Below, piece after piece: positions 23,084 through 36,984 of a stretch of 64,000 nucleotides of DNA. The number at the start of each line of letters is the position of its first letter. The stretch's first letter is position 1. The stretch spans positions 496,001 to 560,000 of the forward strand of contig OX465599.1 of the NCBI GenBank assembly GCA_950022295.1, given 5' to 3'. Source of the stretch: Bromus sterilis. Taxonomy: Eukaryota; Streptophyta; Magnoliopsida; Poales; Poaceae. The notes under the pieces are model-generated. The model did no database searches. It was given only the letters and a program-made list of their open reading frames with translations, and was not told where the DNA came from. The translations under genes and the position numbers were made by a program.

Positions 23084-26000
23084 ACAGGCTAGAATCGGCC
23101 AAAACTGCGAGTGTTGATGACCGACACGTAATTGCACCCTGGGGTTCGTCAATTGTGGAAATCACTCCAGGGACCCAAAACGGTGATTAATAGCCCATGA
23201 AACAGGCCAAAATCTTCCAAAACTGCGAGTGTTGATGACCGGCACGTAAATGCACCCTGGGTTCCTCAATGGTGGAAATCACTCCGGGGACCCAAAACGG
23301 TGATTAATAGCCCATGAAACAGGCCAGAATCGACCAAAACTGCGAGGGTGGATGACCGGAACGTAAATGCACCCTTGGGTTCGTCAATTGTGGAAATCAC
23401 TCCAGGGACCCAAAACGGTGATTAATAGCCCATGAAACAGGCCAGAATCGGCCAAAACTGCGAGTGTTGATGACCGGCACGTAAATGCACCCTTGGGTTC
23501 GTCAATTGTGGAAATCACTCCAGGGACCCAAAACGGTGATTAATAGCCAATGATACAGGCCGGAATCGGCCAAAACTGCGAGTGTTGATGACCGGCACGT
23601 AAATGCACCCTTGGGTTCCTCAATGGTGGAAATCACTCCAGGGACCCAAAACGGTGATTAATAGCCCATGAAACAGGCCAGAATCGGCCAAAACTGCGAG
23701 TGTTGATGACAGGCACGTAAATGCACCCTTGGGTTCCTCAATGGTGGAAATCACTCCGGGGACCCAAAACGGTGATTAATAGCCCATGAAACAGGCCAGA
23801 ATCGGCCAAAACTGCGAGTGTTGATGACAGGCACGTAAATGCACCCTTGGGTTCGTCAATTGTGGAAATCACTCCAGGGACCCAAAACGGTGATTAATAG
23901 CCAATGATACAGGCCGGAATCGGCCAAAACTGCGAGTGTTGATGACCGGCACGTAAATGCACCCTTGGGTTCGTCAATTGTGGAAATCACTCCAGGGACC
24001 CAAAACGGTGATTAATAGCCCATGAAACAGGCCAGAATCTTCCAAAACTGCGAGTGTTGATGACCGGCACGTAAATGCACCCTTGGGTTCGTCAATTGTG
24101 GAAATCACTCCAGGGACCCAAAACGGTGATTAATAGCCAATGATACAGGCCGGAATCGGCCAAAACTGCGAGTGTTGATGACCGGCACGTAAATGCACCC
24201 TTGGGTTCGTCAATTGTGGAAATCACTCCAGGGACCCAAAACGGTGATTAATAGCCCATGAAACAGGCCAAAATCTGCCAAAACTGCGAGTGTTGATGAC
24301 CGGCACGTAAATGCACCCTGGGTTCCTCAATGGTGGAAATCACTCCGGGGACCCAAAACGGTGATTAATAGCCCATGAAACAGGCCAGAATCGGCCAAAA
24401 CTGCGAGTGTTGATGACCGGCACGTAAATGCACCCTTGGGTTCGTCAATTGTGGAAATCACTCCAGGGACCCAAAACGGTGATTAATAGCCAATGATACA
24501 GGCCGGAATCGGCCAAAACTGCGAGTGTTGATGACCGGCACGTAAATGCACCCTTGGGTTCGTCAATTGTGGAAATCACTCCAGGGACCCAAAACGGTGA
24601 TTAATAGCCCATGAAACAGGCCAAAATCTGCCAAAACTGCGAGTGTTGATGACCGGCACGTAAATGCACCCTTGGGTTCGTCAATTGTGGAAATCACTCC
24701 AGGGACCCAAAACGGTGATTAATAGCCCATGAAACAGGCCAAAATCTGCCAAAACTGCGAGTGTTGATGACCGGCACGTAAATGCACCCTTGGGTTCGTC
24801 AATTGTGGAAATCACTCCAGGGACCCAAAACGGTGATTAATAGCCCATGAAACAGGCCAAAATCTTCCAAAACTGCGAGTGTTGATGACCGGCACGTAAA
24901 TGCACCCTTGGGTTCGTCAATTGTGGAAATCACTCCAGGGACCCAAAACGGTGATTAATAGCCAATGAAACAGGCCAGAATCGGCCAAAACTGCGAGTGT
25001 TGATGACCGGCACGTAAATGCACCCTTGGGTTCGTCAATTGTGGAAATCACTCCAGGGACCCAAAACGGTGATTAATAGCCAATGATACAGGCCGGAATC
25101 GGCCAAAACTGCGAGTGTTGAAGACCGGCACGTAAATGCACCCTTGGGTTCGTCAATTGTGGAAATCACTCCAGGGACCCAAAACGGTGATTAATAGCCC
25201 ATGAAACAGGCCAAAATCTGCCAAAACTGCGAGTGTTGATGACCGGCACGTAAATGCACCCTGGGTTCCTCAATGGTGGAAATCACTCCGGGGACCCAAA
25301 ACGGTGATTAATAGCCCATGAAACAGGCCAGAATCGGCCAAAACTGCGAGTGTTGATGACCGGCACGTAAATGCACCCTTGGGTTCGTCAATTGTGGAAA
25401 TCACTCCAGGGACCCAAAACGGTGATTAATAGCCAATGATACAGGCCGGAATCGGCCAAAACTGCGAGTGTTGATGACCGGCACGTAAATGCACCCTTGG
25501 GTTCGTCAATTGTGGAAATCACTCCAGGGACCCAAAACGGTAATTAATAGCCCATGAAACAGGCCAAAATCTGCCAAAACTGCGAGTGTTGATGACCGGC
25601 ACGTAAATGCACCCTGGGTTCCTCAATGGTGGAAATCACTCCGGGGACCCAAAACGGTGATTAATAGCCCATGAAACAGGCCAGAATCGGCCAAAACTGC
25701 GAGTGTTGATGACCGGCACGTAAATGCACCCTTGGGTTCGTCAATTGTGGAAATCACTCCAGGGACCCAAAACGGTGATTAATAGCCAATGATACAGGCC
25801 GGAATCGGCCAAAACTGCGAGTGTTGATGACCGGCACGTAAATGCACCCTTGGGTTCGTCAATTGTGGAAATCACTCCAGGGACCCAAAACGGTGATTAA
25901 TAGCCCATGAAACAGGCCAAAATCTGCCAAAACTGCGAGTGTTGATGACCGGCACGTAAATGCACCCTGGGTTCCTCAATGGTGGAAATCACTCCGGGGA

Positions 26001-26381
26001 CCCAAAACGGTGATTAATAGCCCATGAAACAGGCCAGAATCGGCCAAAACTGCGAGTGTTGATGACCGGCACGTAAATGCACCCTGGGTTCCTCAATGGT
26101 GGAAATCACTCCGGGGACCCAAAACGGTGATTAATAGCCCATGAAACAGGCCAGAATCGGCCAAAACTGCGAGTGTTGATGACAGGCACGTAAATGCACC
26201 CTTGGGTTCGTCAATGGTGGAAATCACTCCAGGGACCCAAAACGGTGATTAATAGCCCATGAAACAGGCCAGAATCGGCCAAAACTGCGAGTGTTGATGA
26301 CAGGCACGTAAATGCACCCTTGGGTTCGTCAATGGTGGAAATCACTCCGAGGATCCAAAACGGTGATTAATAGCCCATGAA
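23084..26381. repeat. 28-monomer HOR, copy 1, 3,298 bp (domain III)
   Basis: Order: O5 K2 P4 M1 N2d M3c M3w N1 R1 N1 L2 M1 N1 L1 L1 K1 M1 N1e L2 M1 N1 L2 M1 N1 L2 M2 M3 M3x. N2d and M3c keep CCCTTGGG but have TTCC and TCAATGG, a body not seen outside this HOR. P4 reads GAGGGTGG for GAGTGTGG. R1 joins an M-like start to a K-like TCTTCC end and always sits between N1 monomers. N1e has GAAGACC for GATGACC. The last ten monomers are in the same register as 21,908-23,083. Confidence 0.93.
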
Positions 26382-29300
26382 ACAGGCTAGAATCGGCCAA
26401 AACTGCGAGTGTTGATGACCGACACGTAATTGCACCCTGGGGTTCGTCAATTGTGGAAATCACTCCAGGGACCCAAAACGGTGATTAATAGCCCATGAAA
26501 CAGGCCAAAATCTTCCAAAACTGCGAGTGTTGATGACCGGCACGTAAATGCACCCTGGGTTCCTCAATGGTGGAAATCACTCCGGGGACCCAAAACGGTG
26601 ATTAATAGCCCATGAAACAGGCCAGAATCGACCAAAACTGCGAGGGTGGATGACCGGAACGTAAATGCACCCTTGGGTTCGTCAATTGTGGAAATCACTC
26701 CAGGGACCCAAAACGGTGATTAATAGCCCATGAAACAGGCCAGAATCGGCCAAAACTGCGAGTGTTGATGACCGGCACGTAAATGCACCCTTGGGTTCGT
26801 CAATTGTGGAAATCACTCCAGGGACCCAAAACGGTGATTAATAGCCAATGATACAGGCCGGAATCGGCCAAAACTGCGAGTGTTGATGACCGGCACGTAA
26901 ATGCACCCTTGGGTTCCTCAATGGTGGAAATCACTCCAGGGACCCAAAACGGTGATTAATAGCCCATGAAACAGGCCAGAATCGGCCAAAACTGCGAGTG
27001 TTGATGACAGGCACGTAAATGCACCCTTGGGTTCCTCAATGGTGGAAATCACTCCGGGGACCCAAAACGGTGATTAATAGCCCATGAAACAGGCCAGAAT
27101 CGGCCAAAACTGCGAGTGTTGATGACAGGCACGTAAATGCACCCTTGGGTTCGTCAATTGTGGAAATCACTCCAGGGACCCAAAACGGTGATTAATAGCC
27201 AATGATACAGGCCGGAATCGGCCAAAACTGCGAGTGTTGATGACCGGCACGTAAATGCACCCTTGGGTTCGTCAATTGTGGAAATCACTCCAGGGACCCA
27301 AAACGGTGATTAATAGCCCATGAAACAGGCCAGAATCTTCCAAAACTGCGAGTGTTGATGACCGGCACGTAAATGCACCCTTGGGTTCGTCAATTGTGGA
27401 AATCACTCCAGGGACCCAAAACGGTGATTAATAGCCAATGATACAGGCCGGAATCGGCCAAAACTGCGAGTGTTGATGACCGGCACGTAAATGCACCCTT
27501 GGGTTCGTCAATTGTGGAAATCACTCCAGGGACCCAAAACGGTGATTAATAGCCCATGAAACAGGCCAAAATCTGCCAAAACTGCGAGTGTTGATGACCG
27601 GCACGTAAATGCACCCTGGGTTCCTCAATGGTGGAAATCACTCCGGGGACCCAAAACGGTGATTAATAGCCCATGAAACAGGCCAGAATCGGCCAAAACT
27701 GCGAGTGTTGATGACCGGCACGTAAATGCACCCTTGGGTTCGTCAATTGTGGAAATCACTCCAGGGACCCAAAACGGTGATTAATAGCCAATGATACAGG
27801 CCGGAATCGGCCAAAACTGCGAGTGTTGATGACCGGCACGTAAATGCACCCTTGGGTTCGTCAATTGTGGAAATCACTCCAGGGACCCAAAACGGTGATT
27901 AATAGCCCATGAAACAGGCCAAAATCTGCCAAAACTGCGAGTGTTGATGACCGGCACGTAAATGCACCCTTGGGTTCGTCAATTGTGGAAATCACTCCAG
28001 GGACCCAAAACGGTGATTAATAGCCCATGAAACAGGCCAAAATCTGCCAAAACTGCGAGTGTTGATGACCGGCACGTAAATGCACCCTTGGGTTCGTCAA
28101 TTGTGGAAATCACTCCAGGGACCCAAAACGGTGATTAATAGCCCATGAAACAGGCCAAAATCTTCCAAAACTGCGAGTGTTGATGACCGGCACGTAAATG
28201 CACCCTTGGGTTCGTCAATTGTGGAAATCACTCCAGGGACCCAAAACGGTGATTAATAGCCAATGAAACAGGCCAGAATCGGCCAAAACTGCGAGTGTTG
28301 ATGACCGGCACGTAAATGCACCCTTGGGTTCGTCAATTGTGGAAATCACTCCAGGGACCCAAAACGGTGATTAATAGCCAATGATACAGGCCGGAATCGG
28401 CCAAAACTGCGAGTGTTGAAGACCAGCACGTAAATGCACCCTTGGGTTCGTCAATTGTGGAAATCACTCCAGGGACCCAAAACGGTGATTAATAGCCCAT
28501 GAAACAGGCCAAAATCTGCCAAAACTGCGAGTGTTGATGACCGGCACGTAAATGCACCCTGGGTTCCTCAATGGTGGAAATCACTCCGGGGACCCAAAAC
28601 GGTGATTAATAGCCCATGAAACAGGCCAGAATCGGCCAAAACTGCGAGTGTTGATGACCGGCACGTAAATGCACCCTTGGGTTCGTCAATTGTGGAAATC
28701 ACTCCAGGGACCCAAAACGGTGATTAATAGCCAATGATACAGGCCGGAATCGGCCAAAACTGCGAGTGTTGATGACCGGCACGTAAATGCACCCTTGGGT
28801 TCGTCAATTGTGGAAATCACTCCAGGGACCCAAAACGGTAATTAATAGCCCATGAAACAGGCCAAAATCTGCCAAAACTGCGAGTGTTGATGACCGGCAC
28901 GTAAATGCACCCTGGGTTCCTCAATGGTGGAAATCACTCCGGGGACCCAAAACGGTGATTAATAGCCCATGAAACAGGCCAGAATCGGCCAAAACTGCGA
29001 GTGTTGATGACCGGCACGTAAATGCACCCTTGGGTTCGTCAATTGTGGAAATCACTCCAGGGACCCAAAACGGTGATTAATAGCCAATGATACAGGCCGG
29101 AATCGGCCAAAACTGCGAGTGTTGATGACCGGCACGTAAATGCACCCTTGGGTTCGTCAATTGTGGAAATCACTCCAGGGACCCAAAACGGTGATTAATA
29201 GCCCATGAAACAGGCCAAAATCTGCCAAAACTGCGAGTGTTGATGACCGGCACGTAAATGCACCCTGGGTTCCTCAATGGTGGAAATCACTCCGGGGACC

Positions 29301-29679
29301 CAAAACGGTGATTAATAGCCCATGAAACAGGCCAGAATCGGCCAAAACTGCGAGTGTTGATGACCGGCACGTAAATGCACCCTGGGTTCCTCAATGGTGG
29401 AAATCACTCCGGGGACCCAAAACGGTGATTAATAGCCCATGAAACAGGCCAGAATCGGCCAAAACTGCGAGTGTTGATGACAGGCACGTAAATGCACCCT
29501 TGGGTTCGTCAATGGTGGAAATCACTCCAGGGACCCAAAACGGTGATTAATAGCCCATGAAACAGGCCAGAATCGGCCAAAACTGCGAGTGTTGATGACA
29601 GGCACGTAAATGCACCCTTGGGTTCGTCAATGGTGGAAATCACTCCGAGGATCCAAAACGGTGATTAATAGCCCATGAA
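26382..29679. repeat. 28-monomer HOR, copy 2, 3,298 bp (domain III)
   Basis: It has the same 28 monomers in the same order as copy 1, at an exact 3,298-bp offset. The only difference I noticed is G (25,127) to A (28,425) in the N1e monomer, giving GACCAGCACG. A full alignment could reveal others. Near-identity of this degree over 3.3 kb indicates very recent homogenisation. Confidence 0.93.
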
Positions 29680-32272
29680 ACAGGCTAGAATCGGCCAAAA
29701 CTGCGAGTGTTGATGACCGACACGTAATTGCACCCTGGGGTTCGTCAATTGTGGAAATCACTCCAGGGACCCAAAACGGTGATTAATAGCCCATGAAACA
29801 GGCCAAAATCTTCCAAAACTGCGAGTGTTGATGACCGGCACGTAAATGCACCCTGGGTTCCTCAATGGTGGAAATCACTCCGGGGACCCAAAACGGTGAT
29901 TAATAGCCCATGAAACAGGCCAGAATCGACCAAAACTGCGAGGGTGGATGACCGGAACGTAAATGCACCCTTGGGTTCGTCAATTGTGGAAATCACTCCA
30001 GGGACCCAAAACGGTGATTAATAGCCCATGAAACAGGCCAGAATCGGCCAAAACTGCGAGTGTTGATGACCGGCACGTAAATGCACCCTTGGGTTCGTCA
30101 ATTGTGGAAATCACTCCAGGGACCCAAAACGGTGATTAATAGCCAATGATACAGGCCGGAATCGGCCAAAACTGCGAGTGTTGATGACCGGCACGTAAAT
30201 GCACCCTTGGGTTCCTCAATGGTGGAAATCACTCCAGGGACCCAAAACGGTGATTAATAGCCCATGAAACAGGCCAGAATCGGCCAAAACTGCGAGTGTT
30301 GATGACAGGCACGTAAATGCACCCTTGGGTTCCTCAATGGTGGAAATCACTCCGGGGACCCAAAACGGTGATTAATAGCCCATGAAACAGGCCAGAATCG
30401 GCCAAAACTGCGAGTGTTGATGACAGGCACGTAAATGCACCCTTGGGTTCGTCAATTGTGGAAATCACTCCAGGGACCCAAAACGGTGATTAATAGCCAA
30501 TGATACAGGCCGGAATCGGCCAAAACTGCGAGTGTTGATGACCGGCACGTAAATGCACCCTTGGGTTCGTCAATTGTGGAAATCACTCCAGGGACCCAAA
30601 ACGGTGATTAATAGCCCATGAAACAGGCCAGAATCTTCCAAAACTGCGAGTGTTGATGACCGGCACGTAAATGCACCCTTGGGTTCGTCAATTGTGGAAA
30701 TCACTCCAGGGACCCAAAACGGTGATTAATAGCCAATGATACAGGCCGGAATCGGCCAAAACTGCGAGTGTTGATGACCGGCACGTAAATGCACCCTTGG
30801 GTTCGTCAATTGTGGAAATCACTCCAGGGACCCAAAACGGTGATTAATAGCCCATGAAACAGGCCAAAATCTGCCAAAACTGCGAGTGTTGATGACCGGC
30901 ACGTAAATGCACCCTGGGTTCCTCAATGGTGGAAATCACTCCGGGGACCCAAAACGGTGATTAATAGCCCATGAAACAGGCCAGAATCGGCCAAAACTGC
31001 GAGTGTTGATGACCGGCACGTAAATGCACCCTTGGGTTCGTCAATTGTGGAAATCACTCCAGGGACCCAAAACGGTGATTAATAGCCAATGATACAGGCC
31101 GGAATCGGCCAAAACTGCGAGTGTTGATGACCGGCACGTAAATGCACCCTTGGGTTCGTCAATTGTGGAAATCACTCCAGGGACCCAAAACGGTGATTAA
31201 TAGCCCATGAAACAGGCCAAAATCTGCCAAAACTGCGAGTGTTGATGACCGGCACGTAAATGCACCCTTGGGTTCGTCAATTGTGGAAATCACTCCAGGG
31301 ACCCAAAACGGTGATTAATAGCCCATGAAACAGGCCAAAATCTGCCAAAACTGCGAGTGTTGATGACCGGCACGTAAATGCACCCTTGGGTTCGTCAATT
31401 GTGGAAATCACTCCAGGGACCCAAAACGGTGATTAATAGCCCATGAAACAGGCCAAAATCTTCCAAAACTGCGAGTGTTGATGACCGGCACGTAAATGCA
31501 CCCTTGGGTTCGTCAATTGTGGAAATCACTCCAGGGACCCAAAACGGTGATTAATAGCCAATGAAACAGGCCAGAATCGGCCAAAACTGCGAGTGTTGAT
31601 GACCGGCACGTAAATGCACCCTTGGGTTCGTCAATTGTGGAAATCACTCCAGGGACCCAAAACGGTGATTAATAGCCAATGATACAGGCCGGAATCGGCC
31701 AAAACTGCGAGTGTTGAAGACCGGCACGTAAATGCACCCTTGGGTTCGTCAATTGTGGAAATCACTCCAGGGACCCAAAACGGTGATTAATAGCCCATGA
31801 AACAGGCCAAAATCTGCCAAAACTGCGAGTGTTGATGACCGGCACGTAAATGCACCCTGGGTTCCTCAATGGTGGAAATCACTCCGGGGACCCAAAACGG
31901 TGATTAATAGCCCATGAAACAGGCCAGAATCGGCCAAAACTGCGAGTGTTGATGACCGGCACGTAAATGCACCCTTGGGTTCGTCAATTGTGGAAATCAC
32001 TCCAGGGACCCAAAACGGTGATTAAGAGCCCATGAAACAGGCCAGAATCGGCCAAAACTGCGAGTGTTGATGACCGGCACGTAAATGCACCCTTGGGTTC
32101 GTCAATTGTGGAAATCACTCCGGGGACCCAAAACGGTGATTAATAGCCCATGAAACAGGCCAAAATCGGCCAAAACTGCGAGTGTTGATGACAGGCACGT
32201 AAATGCACCCTTGGGTTCGTCAATGGTGGAAATCACTCCGAGGATCCAAAACGGTGATTAATAGCCCATGAA
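29680..32272. repeat. Shortened domain III HOR, 22 monomers, 2,593 bp
   Basis: The first 19 monomers follow the 28-mer (O5 to N1e, L2). Then M1 ending in TTAAGAG (for TTAATAG), M1 with a CTCCGGGGACCC tail and Q3x replace the last nine. Q3x (32,155) is a domain II ending and this is its only occurrence after 20,730, so a domain II-like partner may have donated the end. The TTAAGAG and M1g variants are always adjacent (four cases in the window). Confidence 0.9.
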
Positions 32273-35100
32273 ACAGGCTAGAATCGGCCAAAACTGCGAG
32301 TGTTGATGACCGACACGTAATTGCACCCTGGGGTTCGTCAATTGTGGAAATCACTCCAGGGACCCAAAACGGTGATTAATAGCCCATGAAACAGGCCAAA
32401 ATCTTCCAAAACTGCGAGTGTTGATGACCGGCACGTAAATGCACCCTGGGTTCCTCAATGGTGGAAATCACTCCGGGGACCCAAAACGGTGATTAATAGC
32501 CCATGAAACAGGCCAGAATCGACCAAAACTGCGAGGGTGGATGACCGGAACGTAAATGCACCCTTGGGTTCGTCAATTGTGGAAATCACTCCAGGGACCC
32601 AAAACGGTGATTAATAGCCCATGAAACAGGCCAGAATCGGCCAAAACTGCGAGTGTTGATGACCGGCACGTAAATGCACCCTTGGGTTCGTCAATTGTGG
32701 AAATCACTCCAGGGACCCAAAACGGTGATTAATAGCCAATGATACAGGCCGGAATCGGCCAAAACTGCGAGTGTTGATGACCGGCACGTAAATGCACCCT
32801 TGGGTTCCTCAATGGTGGAAATCACTCCAGGGACCCAAAACGGTGATTAATAGCCCATGAAACAGGCCAGAATCGGCCAAAACTGCGAGTGTTGATGACA
32901 GGCACGTAAATGCACCCTTGGGTTCCTCAATGGTGGAAATCACTCCGGGGACCCAAAACGGTGATTAATAGCCCATGAAACAGGCCAGAATCGGCCAAAA
33001 CTGCGAGTGTTGATGACAGGCACGTAAATGCACCCTTGGGTTCGTCAATTGTGGAAATCACTCCAGGGACCCAAAACGGTGATTAATAGCCAATGATACA
33101 GGCCGGAATCGGCCAAAACTGCGAGTGTTGATGACCGGCACGTAAATGCACCCTTGGGTTCGTCAATTGTGGAAATCACTCCAGGGACCCAAAACGGTGA
33201 TTAATAGCCCATGAAACAGGCCAGAATCTTCCAAAACTGCGAGTGTTGATGACCGGCACGTAAATGCACCCTTGGGTTCGTCAATTGTGGAAATCACTCC
33301 AGGGACCCAAAACGGTGATTAATAGCCAATGATACAGGCCGGAATCGGCCAAAACTGCGAGTGTTGATGACCGGCACGTAAATGCACCCTTGGGTTCGTC
33401 AATTGTGGAAATCACTCCAGGGACCCAAAACGGTGATTAATAGCCCATGAAACAGGCCAAAATCTGCCAAAACTGCGAGTGTTGATGACCGGCACGTAAA
33501 TGCACCCTGGGTTCCTCAATGGTGGAAATCACTCCGGGGACCCAAAACGGTGATTAATAGCCCATGAAACAGGCCAGAATCGGCCAAAACTGCGAGTGTT
33601 GATGACCGGCACGTAAATGCACCCTTGGGTTCGTCAATTGTGGAAATCACTCCAGGGACCCAAAACGGTGATTAATAGCCAATGATACAGGCCGGAATCG
33701 GCCAAAACTGCGAGTGTTGATGACCGGCACGTAAATGCACCCTTGGGTTCGTCAATTGTGGAAATCACTCCAGGGACCCAAAACGGTGATTAATAGCCCA
33801 TGAAACAGGCCAAAATCTGCCAAAACTGCGAGTGTTGATGACCGGCACGTAAATGCACCCTTGGGTTCGTCAATTGTGGAAATCACTCCAGGGACCCAAA
33901 ACGGTGATTAATAGCCCATGAAACAGGCCAAAATCTGCCAAAACTGCGAGTGTTGATGACCGGCACGTAAATGCACCCTTGGGTTCGTCAATTGTGGAAA
34001 TCACTCCAGGGACCCAAAACGGTGATTAATAGCCCATGAAACAGGCCAAAATCTTCCAAAACTGCGAGTGTTGATGACCGGCACGTAAATGCACCCTTGG
34101 GTTCGTCAATTGTGGAAATCACTCCAGGGACCCAAAACGGTGATTAATAGCCAATGAAACAGGCCAGAATCGGCCAAAACTGCGAGTGTTGATGACCGGC
34201 ACGTAAATGCACCCTTGGGTTCGTCAATTGTGGAAATCACTCCAGGGACCCAAAACGGTGATTAATAGCCAATGATACAGGCCGGAATCGGCCAAAACTG
34301 CGAGTGTTGAAGACCGGCACGTAAATGCACCCTTGGGTTCGTCAATTGTGGAAATCACTCCAGGGACCCAAAACGGTGATTAATAGCCCATGAAACAGGC
34401 CAAAATCTGCCAAAACTGCGAGTGTTGATGACCGGCACGTAAATGCACCCTGGGTTCCTCAATGGTGGAAATCACTCCGGGGACCCAAAACGGTGATTAA
34501 TAGCCCATGAAACAGGCCAGAATCGGCCAAAACTGCGAGTGTTGATGACCGGCACGTAAATGCACCCTTGGGTTCGTCAATTGTGGAAATCACTCCAGGG
34601 ACCCAAAACGGTGATTAAGAGCCCATGAAACAGGCCAGAATCGGCCAAAACTGCGAGTGTTGATGACCGGCACGTAAATGCACCCTTGGGTTCGTCAATT
34701 GTGGAAATCACTCCGGGGACCCAAAACGGTGATTAATAGCCCATGAAACAGGCCAGAATCGGCCAAAACTGCGAGTGTTGATGACCGGCACGTAAATGCA
34801 CCCTGGGTTCCTCAATGGTGGAAATCACTCCGGGGACCCAAAACGGTGATTAATAGCCCATGAAACAGGCCAGAATCGGCCAAAACTGCGAGTGTTGATG
34901 ACAGGCACGTAAATGCACCCTTGGGTTCGTCAATGGTGGAAATCACTCCAGGGACCCAAAACGGTGATTAATAGCCCATGAAACAGGCCAGAATCGGCCA
35001 AAACTGCGAGTGTTGATGACAGGCACGTAAATGCACCCTTGGGTTCGTCAATGGTGGAAATCACTCCGAGGATCCAAAACGGTGATTAATAGCCCATGAA
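32273..35100. repeat. Shortened domain III HOR, 24 monomers, 2,828 bp
   Basis: It follows the 28-mer through N1e and L2 (to 34,511), then continues M1 (TTAAGAG) M1g M2 M3 M3x. It shares the TTAAGAG-M1g junction with the preceding unit but ends with the standard M2 M3 M3x series instead of Q3x. It is the last unit containing N2d and M3c, so it closes domain III. Confidence 0.9.
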
Positions 35101-36984
35101 ACAGGCTAGAATCGGCCAAAACTGCGAGTGTTGATGACCGACACGTAATTGCACCCTGGGGTTCGTCAATTGTGGAAATCACTCCAGGGACCCAAAACGG
35201 TGATTAATAGCCCATGAAACAGGCCAAAATCTTCCAAAACTGCGAGTGTTGATGACCGGCACGTAAATGCACCCTGGGTTCCTCAATGGTGGAAATCACT
35301 CCGGGGACCCAAAACGGTGATTAATAGCCCATGAAACAGGCCAAAATCTTCCAAAACTGCGAGTGTTGATGACCGGCACGTAAATGCACCCTTGGGTTCG
35401 TCAATTGTGGAAATCACTCCAGGGACCCAAAACGGTGATTAATAGCCCATGAAACAGGCCAAAATCTTCCAAAACTGCGAGTGTTGATGACCGGCACGTA
35501 AATGCACCCTGGGTTCCTCAATGGTGGAAATCACTCCGGGGACCCAAAACGGTGATTAATAGCCCATGAAACAGGCCAGAATCGGCCAAAACTGCGAGTG
35601 TTGATGACAGGCACGTAAATGCACCCTTGGGTTCGTCAATTGTGGAAATCACTCCAGGGACCCAAAACGGTGATTAATAGCCAATGATACAGGCCGGAAT
35701 CGGCCAAAACTGCGAGTGTTGATGACCGGCACGTAAATGCACCCTTGGGTTCGTCAATTGTGGAAATCACTCCAGGGACCCAAAACGGTGATTAATAGCC
35801 CATGAAACAGGCCAGAATCTTCCAAAACTGCGAGTGTTGATGACCGGCACGTAAATGCACCCTTGGGTTCGTCAATTGTGGAAATCACTCCAGGGACCCA
35901 AAACGGTGATTAATAGCCAATGATACAGGCCGGAATCGGCCAAAACTGCGAGTGTTGATGACCGGCACGTAAATGCACCCTTGGGTTCGTCAATTGTGGA
36001 AATCACTCCAGGGACCCAAAACGGTGATTAATAGCCCATGAAACAGGCCAAAATCTGCCAAAACTGCGAGTGTTGATGACCGGCACGTAAATGCACCCTG
36101 GGTTCCTCAATGGTGGAAATCACTCCGGGGACCCAAAACGGTGATTAATAGCCCATGAAACAGGCCAGAATCGGCCAAAACTGCGAGTGTTGATGACCGG
36201 CACGTAAATGCACCCTTGGGTTCGTCAATTGTGGAAATCACTCCAGGGACCCAAAACGGTGATTAATAGCCAATGATACAGGCCGGAATCGGCCAAAACT
36301 GCGAGTGTTGATGACCGGCACGTAAATGCACCCTTGGGTTCGTCAATTGTGGAAATCACTCCAGGGACCCAAAACGGTGATTAATAGCCCATGAAACAGG
36401 CCAAAATCTGCCAAAACTGCGAGTGTTGATGACCGGCACGTAAATGCACCCTTGGGTTCGTCAATTGTGGAAATCACTCCAGGGACCCAAAACGGTGATT
36501 AATAGCCCATGAAACAGGCCAAAATCTGCCAAAACTGCGAGTGTTGATGACCGGCACGTAAATGCACCCTTGGGTTCGTCAATTGTGGAAATCACTCCAG
36601 GGACCCAAAACGGTGATTAATAGCCCATGAAACAGGCCAAAATCTGCCAAAACTGCGAGTGTTGATGACCGGCACGTAAATGCACCCTGGGTTCCTCAAT
36701 GGTGGAAATCACTCCGGGGACCCAAAACGGTGATTAATAGCCCATGAAACAGGCCAGAATCGGCCAAAACTGCGAGTGTTGATGACAGGCACGTAAATGC
36801 ACCCTTGGGTTCGTCAATGGTGGAAATCACTCCAGGGACCCAAAACGGTGATTAATAGCCCATGAAACAGGCCAGAATCGGCCAAAACTGCGAGTGTTGA
36901 TGACAGGCACGTAAATGCACCCTTGGGTTCGTCAATGGTGGAAATCACTCCGAGGATCCAAAACGGTGATTAATAGCCCATGAA
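35101..36984. repeat. Domain IV HOR, basic 16-mer, 1,884 bp
   Basis: Order: O5 K2 K1 K2 M3w N1 R1 N1 L2 M1 N1 L1 L1 L2 M3 M3x. The section M3w to the second L1 is shared with the 28-mer. K1 K2 replaces P4 M1 N2d M3c, and the last part is deleted. I treat this as the basic form of domain IV. It is repeated at 42,753-44,636 (offset 7,652) with no difference that I saw. Confidence 0.92.
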
